Of a stretch of 64,000 nucleotides of DNA, positions 1-8,520 are shown in pieces. The stretch's first letter is position 1. Every line of letters starts with the position of its first letter. A program made the position numbers and the translations under genes. The notes beneath the pieces were generated by a model. It had not been told where the DNA came from. It was given only the letters and a program-made list of their open reading frames with translations, and searched no databases. This DNA is from Pseudalgibacter ostreae (GTDB taxonomy: Bacteria > Bacteroidota > Bacteroidia > Flavobacteriales > Flavobacteriaceae): contig NZ_JBHMFC010000042.1 of assembly GCF_042427585.1 (NCBI RefSeq), forward strand, positions 1 through 64,000, in the 5' to 3' direction.

Positions 1-45
1 AAACCCCGTTTTTTGAGTGTTCGGCTCGTTATCGGGGTTTTGTTT
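1..45. terminator. Possible terminator at window edge
   Basis: The 8-base arms AAACCCCG (about 2-8) and CGGGGTTT (about 34-41) can pair around a long loop. The position fits the 3' end of the minus-strand wzc transcript or of a gene left of the window. The loop is long and the window edge cuts off any T-run, so the call is weak. Nothing else is recognisable in bases 1-173. Confidence 0.35.
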
Positions 46-173
46 TATCTAAAATACAACTTATTTGATTGATATGCAAGTGATTATTTACTTCTGAAAG
101 TGCCGATTTAAAAAAAATAGGCTGCAATTACTTGCAACCCATTTTTATAAATAAACACTTAAAAATAGTTTAA

Positions 174-2531
174 CTAAGATTTTAAAAATCGCTTATACCA
201 AGGTTTTTTTACTGTGGTGTCCTCGTTATAGCCATAACCATAATTATAATTATAACTATAATGCTTGCTTTGGCCAGCATTATTTATAACGAAAACAATG
301 TTGCGTAATTTTTTTTCGTCATGAAAATTCTTTGGTATTTCCAGTAAGTTCTTATCGGTATAATTCGCTTTAGCGACATATACCGTGGCGTCTGCGTGTT
401 TGGAAATTAAAAGCGTATCTGTTACTAAAACTGTGGGTGCGGTATCAACAACAATAACATCATACTCAGATTCTAATTCCTTTAAAAGGGTTCCAAATCG
501 GCCGTTACTTAATAAACTGGCAGGATTTGGAGGAATTGAACCGCCTAGCATAAGGTGTAAGTTACCTTGAACCGATTCATTTTTTATAATACAATCTTTT
601 GCTGTAATACTAGGGTTAAACAAGTAGGATGTTAAACCTTTTTTGTCTTTTTCTAATTGAAAATACGTGTGAACTTGGGGGTTGCGGATATCTGCTCCTA
701 TAAGCAATACGCGTTTATTTAAACTAGAATAGGCTAGAGAAAGGTTTATAGCTGTAAAAGTTTTGCCTTCGCCTTTAATACTAGAGGTAACATATACGAC
801 CCTAGCTTTTTGTGTTTCGGTAGGGGGAAGGGTGTAGTTTATGTTGGTCATAAGCATACGAAAGGCTTCCGCAACCGTTGTTCTGGCGTCGGGATTTATA
901 AAGAGTTCTCCGCCTTCAATAAAAGGGATTTCTGCCACTACGGGTATAGGTCTAATAATGGCTTCCACCTCTTGTCTGTTATGGATTTTGGTGTCGAGCA
1001 TAAAAATCACATATAAGATTCCAAAAGGAATCAATAGACCTAGAATGATAGCGCCCAATAAAATAATTTTAGACTTAGGAGCCACCGGAATCGACGAGGT
1101 TAGGGCGTAATCTACTACTTTTATCGATGGGGCCGTTACGGCTAAGCTAATCGCCGCTTCTTCACGTTTTTGCAGTAAGATAAGATATAGGTTTTCTTTA
1201 ATGCTTTGTTGACGTTCAATAGCGCGCAGTAATTGCTCTTTCTCTGGTAAGCTGGAAAATTGTGCGCCCACACGGCCTTTTTCACGTTGTAACTGCTGCA
1301 GTCCCATCTTTAATTGTTGGGCATATACGGTTACTGTCTGTTCTATATTCGCTTTGGCACTTGCAATTTGCACGTTTAATACCTTAACCGTTGGATTATT
1401 GGCTCCTGCACTGGAAAGTAGCTTTTCGCGTTCTAATAAGGTTTGATTGTATTCGGAAACCAAATCGTTGATAGCAGAGCTCTCCAAGCCTATATTGGCA
1501 GGTAGCAAATTATAGGGTGCATCATTCGTTAAGGTCTTTTTTAATAAATTTGAGAGTTCGATTTGGGTCTCTATACGAAATAGTTCTGCTTCAGAATCTG
1601 ATTTTTTCTGTAAACTTATGCCTGCATCAGCTTCTATGTAGGAGAGGTTGTTATCTTGTTTAAAGCTCTTTTTGTTGCCTTCGATAGAATCGAGTTCTTC
1701 TGATAAGTAAATAAAACGCTCGTCGATAAAGTTTAAGGTACGTTTAGATACTAATTGACGGTCTTGAATCCCGTCGTTATTAAACTTATCGATAATTTCG
1801 TTAATAATAGCTTCCGATCGGGCTACACTTGCGCCTTTAAGGGAAATGGCTAAAATTTCGCTATTTTTATTAGTAGACTGTACTTCAATGTTTTTAGCCA
1901 AATCCATCACCGTTTGCTTAAAGGGCTTGATGTTTACCTTATACTTTTTAGTGTTGTCGTTGTTTTGGCTGGGATTGGTAATAACATAAAAAGGCAAGCC
2001 CGTAGTAGGCGTTGCCGTTACTTTACTTTGATTAAAGGTGTGGCCTTCGGCGTCGGTAATGTAAAACTGCGAGGCATCCCAACGTATGGCGTAGGTTTGG
2101 GCTTCGCTAAGCGTGTCTGCCGTTGCAGTATGGATTATTTTAAAAGGCGCTTCCCAAACAGGGGTTGTTTTAATATTGCCCTCCACTAGGTAGTCTACTT
2201 GTAAATCCAATGTTTCTACAACCTGACTAAGTAAGCGGTAAGATTTTAGAACTTCTATTTCGTTATCTAAATTTATTTTAGGTTTACCACTCAGCATGGA
2301 CAAGGCATCTGCTCCAATGTTCAATTCTTTAGAGTCGTCGATGATTTTAATTTTAGCTTCGGTACTGTAAACCGTTGGCGTGTATTTCAAATACAGAAAA
2401 GCCATTAATACGGTTACCGTTACGGCCGCAATAAACCAAGGCCAAAACCGAAAATACTTTAATAAGATTTCTTTTATGTTTACATCCTCCTCATTAGGAT
2501 CAAAAGATGTATTATGGTGTGCGTCTTGCAT
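174..2531 (-). CDS. Exopolysaccharide polymerisation/export tyrosine autokinase (Wzc-like)
   Basis: Inner-membrane chain-length regulator fused to a BY-kinase, which with the outer-membrane exporter drives Wzx/Wzy-type polysaccharide export. Seen in the 785 residues: a Wzz-type N-terminus with a membrane segment at about 31-49, a long periplasmic coiled-coil region (about 250-460), a second membrane segment at about 488-511, then a cytosolic kinase with Walker A SSIKGEGKT (583-591), Walker A' LLIGADIRNP (609-618) and Walker B VIVVDTAP (692-699). The C-terminus carries alternating tyrosines (Y758, 760, 762, 764, 766, 768), the usual autophosphorylation cluster. It lies 2 bases downstream of the wza-like gene and is surely co-transcribed with it. 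The function is well supported; the sugar exported is unknown. Confidence 0.95.
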   Translation of the reverse strand: MQDAHHNTSFDPNEEDVNIKEILLKYFRFWPWFIAAVTVTVLMAFLYLKYTPTVYSTEAKIKIIDDSKELNIGADALSMLSGKPKINLDNEIEVLKSYRLLSQVVETLDLQVDYLVEGNIKTTPVWEAPFKIIHTATADTLSEAQTYAIRWDASQFYITDAEGHTFNQSKVTATPTTGLPFYVITNPSQNNDNTKKYKVNIKPFKQTVMDLAKNIEVQSTNKNSEILAISLKGASVARSEAIINEIIDKFNNDGIQDRQLVSKRTLNFIDERFIYLSEELDSIEGNKKSFKQDNNLSYIEADAGISLQKKSDSEAELFRIETQIELSNLLKKTLTNDAPYNLLPANIGLESSAINDLVSEYNQTLLEREKLLSSAGANNPTVKVLNVQIASAKANIEQTVTVYAQQLKMGLQQLQREKGRVGAQFSSLPEKEQLLRAIERQQSIKENLYLILLQKREEAAISLAVTAPSIKVVDYALTSSIPVAPKSKIILLGAIILGLLIPFGILYVIFMLDTKIHNRQEVEAIIRPIPVVAEIPFIEGGELFINPDARTTVAEAFRMLMTNINYTLPPTETQKARVVYVTSSIKGEGKTFTAINLSLAYSSLNKRVLLIGADIRNPQVHTYFQLEKDKKGLTSYLFNPSITAKDCIIKNESVQGNLHLMLGGSIPPNPASLLSNGRFGTLLKELESEYDVIVVDTAPTVLVTDTLLISKHADATVYVAKANYTDKNLLEIPKNFHDEKKLRNIVFVINNAGQSKHYSYNYNYGYGYNEDTTVKKPWYKRFLKS

Positions 2532-2533
2532 GT

Positions 2534-3298
2534 TTATTTCGAAATTAAAACAATAGAGGTTAAAATAACAGAGATTACTGAAATTAAGGTACCGGTATTT
2601 CCAACAAAGCCAGAACTCTTGACTTTAGGGCCATTCGGGTTTACCACAATAAAATCATTGGGCTGTATGTAATAATAGGGGCTATCAAACCAATCGCTTT
2701 TTGTTAGGTCGATGCGATGGGTATAGCGTTTTCCATCGGTTTCTCTAATAATAAGAATGTCTTGTCGCTTTCCGTTTATGGTTAAATCTCCCGCATAACC
2801 CAAAGCTTGGGGCAAACTAATTTGTTGCTCAGTAAAATTATAGGTGCCAGGCCGCTGTACTTCTCCTAAAATGGTGACTTTAGCATTTAATAAGCGCACG
2901 CTTACTTTAGGCAAGATAAGGTGTCCTCCATCCTCAAGTTGGCTTTGTAGGGTTTCCTCTAGCTCTGCTGTGGTTTGTTTTCCAACCTGTAAGCGCCCGA
3001 GTACGGGAAAGGTTATTGTGCCATCAGCATCTACTAAATAGCCTTGAAGCTTTAATAATTCAATACTGGAAGTAGAATTGGTCGTTACAATCTGGACATT
3101 ATATGGAAGTGCAGTTTCAGGCACTAATGCAGATACTTTAATATCTAAAACATCATTGGGTTGGATTCTAGGGGCGTGATACTGAACGTCTGTTTGTTTA
3201 AGGGCGTCTGCATCTTGAAAATACAAGACGTCTTTTTTATTGGCACACGACTGTAAGAGTACAAGTACTAGTGTTATATATATAATGGATTTTTTCAT
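2534..3298 (-). CDS. Polysaccharide export outer-membrane lipoprotein (Wza-like)
   Basis: Outer-membrane exporter of the Wza/poly-export family, partner of the downstream Wzc-like kinase. The 254-residue protein starts with a lipoprotein signal ending LLQSC (lipid-attached Cys18). It continues with a poly-export domain (about 40-140, with the VLDIKV and GTITFPVLGRLQVGK motifs) and one SLBB-type repeat (about 148-200, GEVQRPGTYNF). It ends in a hydrophobic helix (about 232-252), as expected for the membrane-spanning end. It is shorter than E. coli Wza (about 380 residues), as is normal in Bacteroidota. It is first gene of the two-gene unit and has a good promoter match upstream. Confidence 0.94.
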   Translation of the reverse strand: MKKSIIYITLVLVLLQSCANKKDVLYFQDADALKQTDVQYHAPRIQPNDVLDIKVSALVPETALPYNVQIVTTNSTSSIELLKLQGYLVDADGTITFPVLGRLQVGKQTTAELEETLQSQLEDGGHLILPKVSVRLLNAKVTILGEVQRPGTYNFTEQQISLPQALGYAGDLTINGKRQDILIIRETDGKRYTHRIDLTKSDWFDSPYYYIQPNDFIVVNPNGPKVKSSGFVGNTGTLISVISVILTSIVLISK

Positions 3299-3348
3299 AA
3301 TAGGTTATACATCAATAAAAGGATTAGGGTTTTATTTTGTTAAGCCTG

Positions 3349-3379
3349 CAAATTTAAGTTTTATGTAGGTATACAGCAA
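3349..3379 (-). promoter_or_regulatory. Bacteroidota-type promoter of wza-wzc
   Basis: On the minus strand TTG (3379-3377), a 20-base spacer and TAAATTTG (3356-3349) match the Bacteroidota consensus TTG-N19-21-TAnnTTTG. Transcription would begin near 3343, leaving a leader of about 45 bases before the ATG at 3298. The rest of 3299-3661 is AT-rich spacer between two divergent genes. Confidence 0.7.
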
Positions 3380-3612
3380 CTTAACTTTCCATTTATTATA
3401 AAAAAAAGAATTTTCAAGGGACTGGTTAGTGTTTTTTCTCTCATAAAGCCTAAAGTTTTCATAAATATACCTGTCTGTATTTGGTTTTTAAGCGTTTTTG
3501 TTGTCTAGTAAGTATCTTGCTATGAGTGTATTGTGTATTATTTTGTGTTATAGAGCTAATTATTTGTGTAATAAGGCGCATAGTTGTTTTTTTTTATTTA
3601 AATTAAGAGCTT

Positions 3613-3620
3613 TATCTTTG
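3613..3620 (+). promoter_or_regulatory. -7 element upstream of the ompA-like gene
   Basis: TATCTTTG matches TAnnTTTG and lies 41 bases before the ATG at 3662. No TTG at the normal 19-21 base spacing is present, so only the -7 half is supported. Confidence 0.5.
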
Positions 3621-3661
3621 TGGCATTATAAAAGTTGTTTAACTACATAATATAAAGAAAG

Positions 3662-4897
3662 ATGAAAAAGATTACATTAGCAGCACTAAGTCTATTATTT
3701 ACAACAGCACTTATTGCTCAAGAAAATTACAACCGTTGGTCTGTAGAAGCAGGTGCCAACATGACAAAGCCTTTTAAAGGCTACTCCAATGGGGCTTATG
3801 ACGTTGCCATGGACGAATCTATAGGGGGAGAGTTTACAGCCCGTTATATGATAAACAGTAAGTTTGGTTTTCAGTTAGGCGGTTTTTATAGTGAGCTTAA
3901 ACCTACTAATAGTTCATTGCCTTTCCAAACAGAATATTATGGTGCTCAAATTGAAGCCGTTGCGAACTTAGGAACACTTTTAGGTTTTAGAGAATGGACC
4001 CAACGTTTTAACGTTTTGGCTCATGCCGGTGGAGGTGTAAGTATTGTTAACCCCGTAAGTGGCTCTGTAAATGCATCGCCAAGTCCGTTATATGGTAATG
4101 GAAAAGCAGATTATACGCCAACTTTGGTGGTTGGTATTACCCCACAATTGCGCTTAAGCGACCGTGTAGCTTTATTTGCAGACGCCAGCTTCCAAGGAAA
4201 CTGGAAACAAGATTACGCCTGGGATACCAATTCTAAAATTGGAAGCCGTTTTATTGAATCAGGTTTAGTTACTGTTTCTGCTGGTATTCAAGTGTATTTA
4301 GGTAAAAGTAAAAAACATGCCGACTGGGTAGATACCAATGTATACCTTCAAGATTTAGTAACTTTAGATAACCGTATCAAAGTAGTAGAAGCACAACAAA
4401 ACGATTTTAATGACGATCTTGAGGTTACAAAAAGGACTTTAGCCGAAAACCAAGGTAAAGCGTTTGTAGACAACAACAATAATGGTGTTGACGATGCTAC
4501 CGAGCAGTATATCGATGCACGCTTAGCAGACAATGAAAATGCAGCTGCAACAGCTAGAGGCTTGTTAAATAATGGTTACGTAAATGTGTACTTTAAATTT
4601 AACAGTGCAGAACCACAAACCTATTCATTAGGAGCGGTTAACTATTTAGTTAAGTATATGAGAGAAAATCCGTCGGCTAAAGCAGATTTAGTAGGCTATA
4701 GTGATGCGATTGGAAACGAGAGCTACAACAAGACATTATCAGAGCGTAGAGCTAAAAAAGTATATGATATTATTGTTGCTGCTGGTATCGCTTCAGACCG
4801 TCTATCTTATGAAGGTGGTGGTGTAGATAGTTCAGTAGAAAAGAGTTCAAAAGACGCCCGTCAATTGGTACGTCGTGTAACTTTCAAATTGAAATAA
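3662..4897 (+). CDS. OmpA family outer-membrane protein
   Basis: Probably anchors the outer membrane to peptidoglycan. The 411 residues begin with a signal peptide ending near ALIAQ (about 1-19). They continue with a predicted beta-barrel (about 25-215), a short coiled/linker region, an Asp/Asn-rich segment VDNNNNGVDD (about 265-280) resembling a thrombospondin type-3 calcium site, and a C-terminal OmpA peptidoglycan-binding domain (about 300-411). In the last, GYSDAIGNESYNKTLSERRA is the typical signature. The gene is monocistronic, with a -7 element upstream and a terminator downstream. The specific physiological role is not visible. Confidence 0.92.
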   Translation: MKKITLAALSLLFTTALIAQENYNRWSVEAGANMTKPFKGYSNGAYDVAMDESIGGEFTARYMINSKFGFQLGGFYSELKPTNSSLPFQTEYYGAQIEAVANLGTLLGFREWTQRFNVLAHAGGGVSIVNPVSGSVNASPSPLYGNGKADYTPTLVVGITPQLRLSDRVALFADASFQGNWKQDYAWDTNSKIGSRFIESGLVTVSAGIQVYLGKSKKHADWVDTNVYLQDLVTLDNRIKVVEAQQNDFNDDLEVTKRTLAENQGKAFVDNNNNGVDDATEQYIDARLADNENAAATARGLLNNGYVNVYFKFNSAEPQTYSLGAVNYLVKYMRENPSAKADLVGYSDAIGNESYNKTLSERRAKKVYDIIVAAGIASDRLSYEGGGVDSSVEKSSKDARQLVRRVTFKLK

Positions 4898-4945
4898 TAA
4901 AATAATACCTCCATATTCTTTTTTAGAATACGTTGGGTATCATAT

Positions 4946-4979
4946 AAACGGTCTTCTTTTAAAAAGGAGGCCGTTTTTT
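4946..4979 (+). terminator. Intrinsic terminator after the ompA-like gene
   Basis: AAACGG...CTTC and GGAGGCCGTTT form a stem with small mismatches around an A/T loop, followed by TTTTTTA. It ends the plus-strand transcript from 3662. Confidence 0.75.
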
Positions 4980-5054
4980 ATTTAATATTTATACTGATTT
5001 TATAGCCTCTTTATTGTCATTCAAAAAAAGAATGATAAAGCACAAATAGAATGC

Positions 5055-5410
5055 GTTTGTCATTCCGACGTTAGGAGGAATCTCATGTTTATTTTGTTAT
5101 TATTAAGATGCTTCGCTTTGCTCTGAATGGCACCTTGCTTTGCATGACATCGTGTTCTTCATTATAAAAAGAAATGCTTTTGTCATTCCGACGTTAGGAG
5201 GAATCTCATGTTTGTTTTGTTATTATTAAGATGCTTCGCTTTGCTCTGAATGACACCTTGCTTTGGATGACATCGTGTTCTTCATTATAAAAAGAAATGA
5301 GTTTGTCATTCAGAAGGAGGTACGACTGAAGAATCTAAGCTTGATTTAATGAGTTTTGTTATTATCGAGATTCTTCGCTTTGCTCTGAATGACATCGTTG
5401 TTCTGCATGA
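5055..5410. repeat. Palindromic repeat array A, left part
   Basis: Three imperfect palindromic units of roughly 75-100 bases. Each begins TGTCATTC and ends GAATGACA. Inside, a left arm of the type CCGACGTTAGGAGGAATCTCA or AGAAGGAGGTACGACTGAAGAATCT faces a right arm GAGATTCTTCGCTTTGCTCT or its variant AAGATGCTTCGC. GGAATCTCA can pair with TGAGATTC, giving a long interrupted hairpin. Spacers such as TGACATCGTG separate units. No transposase is present. Similar arrays lie at 5795-6640, 8030-8515 and 17322-18645. Confidence 0.85.
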
Positions 5411-5415
5411 CACCG

Positions 5416-5721
5416 TTATACTTCTTCATTTAAAAAACGCCATGATGGATTAAAGTCAGAAATCAATGTCTCTTTTTTGAGCCTACTCCATCCTTTTATT
5501 TGTTTTTCTCTTAAGATAGCATCATCGATGTTAAAAAAATGCTCATGATAAATGAGGTAAAAGCACCTGTATTTTGCGGTAAACGCTTTCGAAAAGGGAA
5601 GAGGATTGGCGTGGTAATAAAGCCTTTCCTTAAGATTATTGGTAACGCCAGTGTAAATAACAGATTTGGTTTTATTCGTTATAATATAAACGTAATAATT
5701 ATGAGTGCCAATTGTTTTCAT
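5416..5721 (-). CDS. Small GIY-YIG nuclease family protein
   Basis: A 101-residue stand-alone GIY-YIG domain of the UPF0213/YhbQ-like class. Visible motifs are YYVYIITN (about 8-15), IYTGVTNNLKERLYYH (about 24-39, the second half of GIY-YIG plus the catalytic-type Arg) and the following Tyr/Glu-rich helix. Family members cut or bind nucleic acid, but most small bacterial ones have no assigned role. The gene sits wholly inside palindromic repeat array A: its stop codon adjoins one unit and degenerate units start about 75 bases beyond its start. This suggests it travels with the repeats or acts on them (inference). No neighbouring gene forms an operon with it. Confidence 0.88.
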   Translation of the reverse strand: MKTIGTHNYYVYIITNKTKSVIYTGVTNNLKERLYYHANPLPFSKAFTAKYRCFYLIYHEHFFNIDDAILREKQIKGWSRLKKETLISDFNPSWRFLNEEV

Positions 5722-5794
5722 ATTATAAAACTAGTAAAAAACTTACAATATAAACATTTTTTATTAGCGGAATATTACGAAGTGTTGTTGAAAG

Positions 5795-6640
5795 TTGAGA
5801 TGCTTCAACTCCGATTATCATCGGAATGTTCTGCATGGCATCGTGCTTTGGATGACATCGTGTATTGATTGATATCGTTACTTTTATAAAATGCTTTTGT
5901 CATTCCGACGCTAGGAGGAATCTTATGTTTGTTCTGTTATTATTGAGATGCTTCGCTTTGCTCTGAATGACATCGTGCTTTGGATGACATCGTGTATTGA
6001 TTGATATCGTTACTCTTATAGAATGCTTTTGTCATTCCGACGTTAGGAGGAATCTCATGTTTGTTTTGCTATTATTGAGATTCTTCGCTTTGCTCTGAAT
6101 GACATCGTGCTCTGAATGACATCGTTGCTCTGCATGACACCTTGGTCTTAATGATAAACTGTTAAAGCACAAATAGAATGCTTCTGTCATTCAGAAGGAG
6201 GTACGACTGAAGAATCTAAGCTTGATTTAATGAGTTTTGTTATTATCGAGATTCTTCGCTTTGCTCTGAATGACATCGTGCTTTGGATGACATCGTGTAT
6301 TGATTGATATCGTTACTCTTATAGAATGCTTTTGTCATTCCGACGCTAGGAGGAATCTAAGGTTTGTTTTTGTTATTATTGAGATGCTTCGCTTTGCTCT
6401 GAATGACATCGTGTACTGAATGACATCGTGTACTGAATGATATCGTTACTCTTATAGAATGCTTTTGTCATTCCGACGTTAGGAGGAATCTCATGTTTGT
6501 TTTGTTATTATTGAGATGCTTCGCTTTGCTCTGAATGACACCGTTGCTCTGAATGACATCGTTACTCTGAATGACATCGTTACTCTGAATGACATCGTTG
6601 TTCTGCATGGCATCGTGCTTTGAATGACACCGTTACTCTA
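5795..6640. repeat. Palindromic repeat array A, right part, with 18-base tandem repeats
   Basis: Continuation of array A on the other side of the GIY-YIG gene. It holds about five full TGTCATTC...GAATGACA hairpin units (one with the AAGGAGGTACGACTGAAGAATCT arm at about 6185) and degenerate ones. At 6535-6640 it decays into a tandem array of an 18-base unit CTCTGAATGACATCGTTA, made of the terminal arm plus spacer. No ORF here looks real. Confidence 0.85.
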
Positions 6641-6706
6641 CACGACATTACGTTTAGCATGATAACGATGCGCTTTATTATATAAAAAATCGACCATTCA
6701 TAACTA

Positions 6707-6748
6707 TAAAAAAAGCGTCATGAAATTTCCCTAAATTTCATGACGCTT
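6707..6748 (-). terminator. Intrinsic terminator of the 2-epimerase gene
   Basis: A perfect 16-base stem: AAGCGTCATGAAATTT (6713-6728) pairs with AAATTTCATGACGCTT (6733-6748) around a 4-base loop. On the minus strand a T-run follows. It lies just after the stop of the gene ending at 6773. Confidence 0.9.
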
Positions 6749-6772
6749 CCAGTATAACATTAAGCGTGTTAT

Positions 6773-7861
6773 TTACCCATAAATGTTGAGTAAACGCTCC
6801 ACAATACGTTCTGATGTTTTTCCGTCCCACATCGGTATCTGGCCGCCTTTTTTCCATTGGCCAGACAGTAAAATGTCTAGATATTTGCGGATGCTATCAG
6901 GATTGGTTCCTACCAATTCATTGGTGCCAAGCGTAATGGTTTCAGGACGTTCGGTGTTTTTACGTAAGGTTAAGCACGGAATTCCCATAACCGTGGTTTC
7001 TTCGGTAATGCCACCAGAGTCGGTTACTACCGCTTTAGCATGTTTAACTAAGTAATTAAATTCAAGATAGGAGAGGGGTTCTACATAGTGCAATCTAGCA
7101 TCCGAAATTCCTAAATCCTGTAATACTTTGGCTGTTCTGGGGTGTACAGGAAATAAAACTGGATAATCGCCAGAACCTTCCATAATGGCTTGCATCATGG
7201 CTTTTAATTGTTCCGCTTCATCCACATTAGAGGGACGGTGCAGGGTTAAAACCAAGTATTTCCCAGACTCTAAATTAAAGTCAAATGTAGGAGCGATAAA
7301 TTTATCTATATTAGAGAGCAACGTATCAATCATGGTGTTGCCCACAAAGTGGATGCGGTTATCAGCAACCCCTGCTTGTCGTAAATTGGTGTTAGCCAAT
7401 TCAGATGTTGTAAAGAAATGATCGGAAATGGCATCGGTTAACATACGGTTAATTTCTTCGGGCATCGATAAATCGCCCGAACGGATTCCCGCTTCCACAT
7501 GTACCACTTGGATGTTTAATTTTTTTGCTGTAATACTGCAGGCCATTGTAGAGGTTACGTCGCCTACTACTAATACCACATCACAGGGATGTGCGATTAA
7601 TTCCTGTTCAAAACGCACCATAATATTGGCTGTTTGTTCGGCTTGGGTACCGCCACCAGCTTCTAAATTCGCATGGGGTTCAGGAATGCCCAATTGCTCA
7701 AAGAAAGACCCCGACATTTTTTTGTCGTAATGCTGCCCCGTGTGGACCAAACGGAAATCGATAGCTTTTCCATCCGTTTTAGCAGCGTTAATGGCTTTTA
7801 TAATAGGAGCTATTTTTACAAAATTGGGACGTGCCCCAGCGATGATTGTGATTTTTAACAT
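6773..7861 (-). CDS. wecB: UDP-N-acetylglucosamine 2-epimerase (non-hydrolysing)
   Basis: Interconverts UDP-GlcNAc and UDP-ManNAc, or a related 2-acetamido-dideoxy sugar nucleotide, to feed surface polysaccharide synthesis. The start is set at 7861 (MLKITIIAGARP), where the family's N-terminus begins; an upstream ATG at 7894 would add 11 unconserved residues. The 362-residue length fits the family. Motifs seen: GARPNFVKIAPI near the start, HVEAGIRSGD, PEEINR, HRPSNVD, and the UDP-binding TDSGGITEE. It is isolated from the rest of the cluster by repeat arrays on both sides and has its own terminator. A WbjD-type FucNAc-pathway role is possible because the next gene resembles WbuB; this cannot be decided here. 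Confidence 0.92.
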   Translation of the reverse strand: MLKITIIAGARPNFVKIAPIIKAINAAKTDGKAIDFRLVHTGQHYDKKMSGSFFEQLGIPEPHANLEAGGGTQAEQTANIMVRFEQELIAHPCDVVLVVGDVTSTMACSITAKKLNIQVVHVEAGIRSGDLSMPEEINRMLTDAISDHFFTTSELANTNLRQAGVADNRIHFVGNTMIDTLLSNIDKFIAPTFDFNLESGKYLVLTLHRPSNVDEAEQLKAMMQAIMEGSGDYPVLFPVHPRTAKVLQDLGISDARLHYVEPLSYLEFNYLVKHAKAVVTDSGGITEETTVMGIPCLTLRKNTERPETITLGTNELVGTNPDSIRKYLDILLSGQWKKGGQIPMWDGKTSERIVERLLNIYG

Positions 7862-8029
7862 AATATCGTATTTAATTTGGGTTATACCTGTCATTTACAT
7901 GACGTGTTATTTTATATATTCTGAAATGTATACTGATCGTTTTATAATGCTACTTGCTTTTTAATTCTTAGCAATAAAATATACTTAATACTTGTTACTC
8001 TTAACGCTAGTTATAATGTTTTTATTTTT
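7862..8029. other. Intergenic spacer upstream of the epimerase gene
   Basis: AT-rich spacer. It must carry the epimerase promoter, but no convincing TTG/TAnnTTTG pair is seen on the minus strand. Confidence 0.4.
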
Positions 8030-8515
8030 GTCCATCAGAAGGAGGGGGTATCATGAAGCCTCTATTGATATTTGGGTCTTGTCATTCGGACCTTAGGAGG
8101 AATCTCATGTTTGTCCTGTTATTATCGAGATTCTTCGCTTTGTTCTGAATGACATCGTGCTTTGAATGACACCTTGCTTTGGATGACATCGTGTATTGAT
8201 TGATATCGTTACTCTTATAGAATGCTTTTGTCATTCCGACGTTAGGAGGAATCTCATGTTTGTTCTGTTATTATTAAGATTCTTCGCTTTGCTCTGGATA
8301 ACATCGTTGCTCTGAATGACATCGTGTTCTTATGAGTTTGTCATTCCGACGCTAGGAGGAATCTAAGGTTTGTTTTTGTTATTATCGAGATTCTTCGCTT
8401 TGCTCTGAATGACACCGTGCTCTGAATGACACTTTGCTCTGAATGACACCGTGCTCTGAATGACACCGTTACTCTGAATGACAACTCGCTTTCAATGACA
8501 TCTTGCTCTAAATAC
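8030..8515. repeat. Palindromic repeat array B
   Basis: The same repeat family and orientation as array A. Units begin with TGTCATTC at about 8079, 8229 and 8339, and the array ends in short tandem copies of CTCTGAATGACACCGT (about 8400-8490). It separates the epimerase from the glycosyltransferase at 8521 and lies only 6 bases beyond that gene's stop codon. Confidence 0.85.
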
Positions 8516-8520
8516 CAACG

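Noticed and set aside
5539..5868. Plus-strand ORF of 109 codons
   Set aside because: It lies antisense to the GIY-YIG gene and runs into repeat DNA; no family features.
5055..8515. Insertion sequence or MITE with an identifiable parent transposon
   Set aside because: Terminal inverted repeats exist, but no target-site duplications could be established and no transposase ORF is present in the window.
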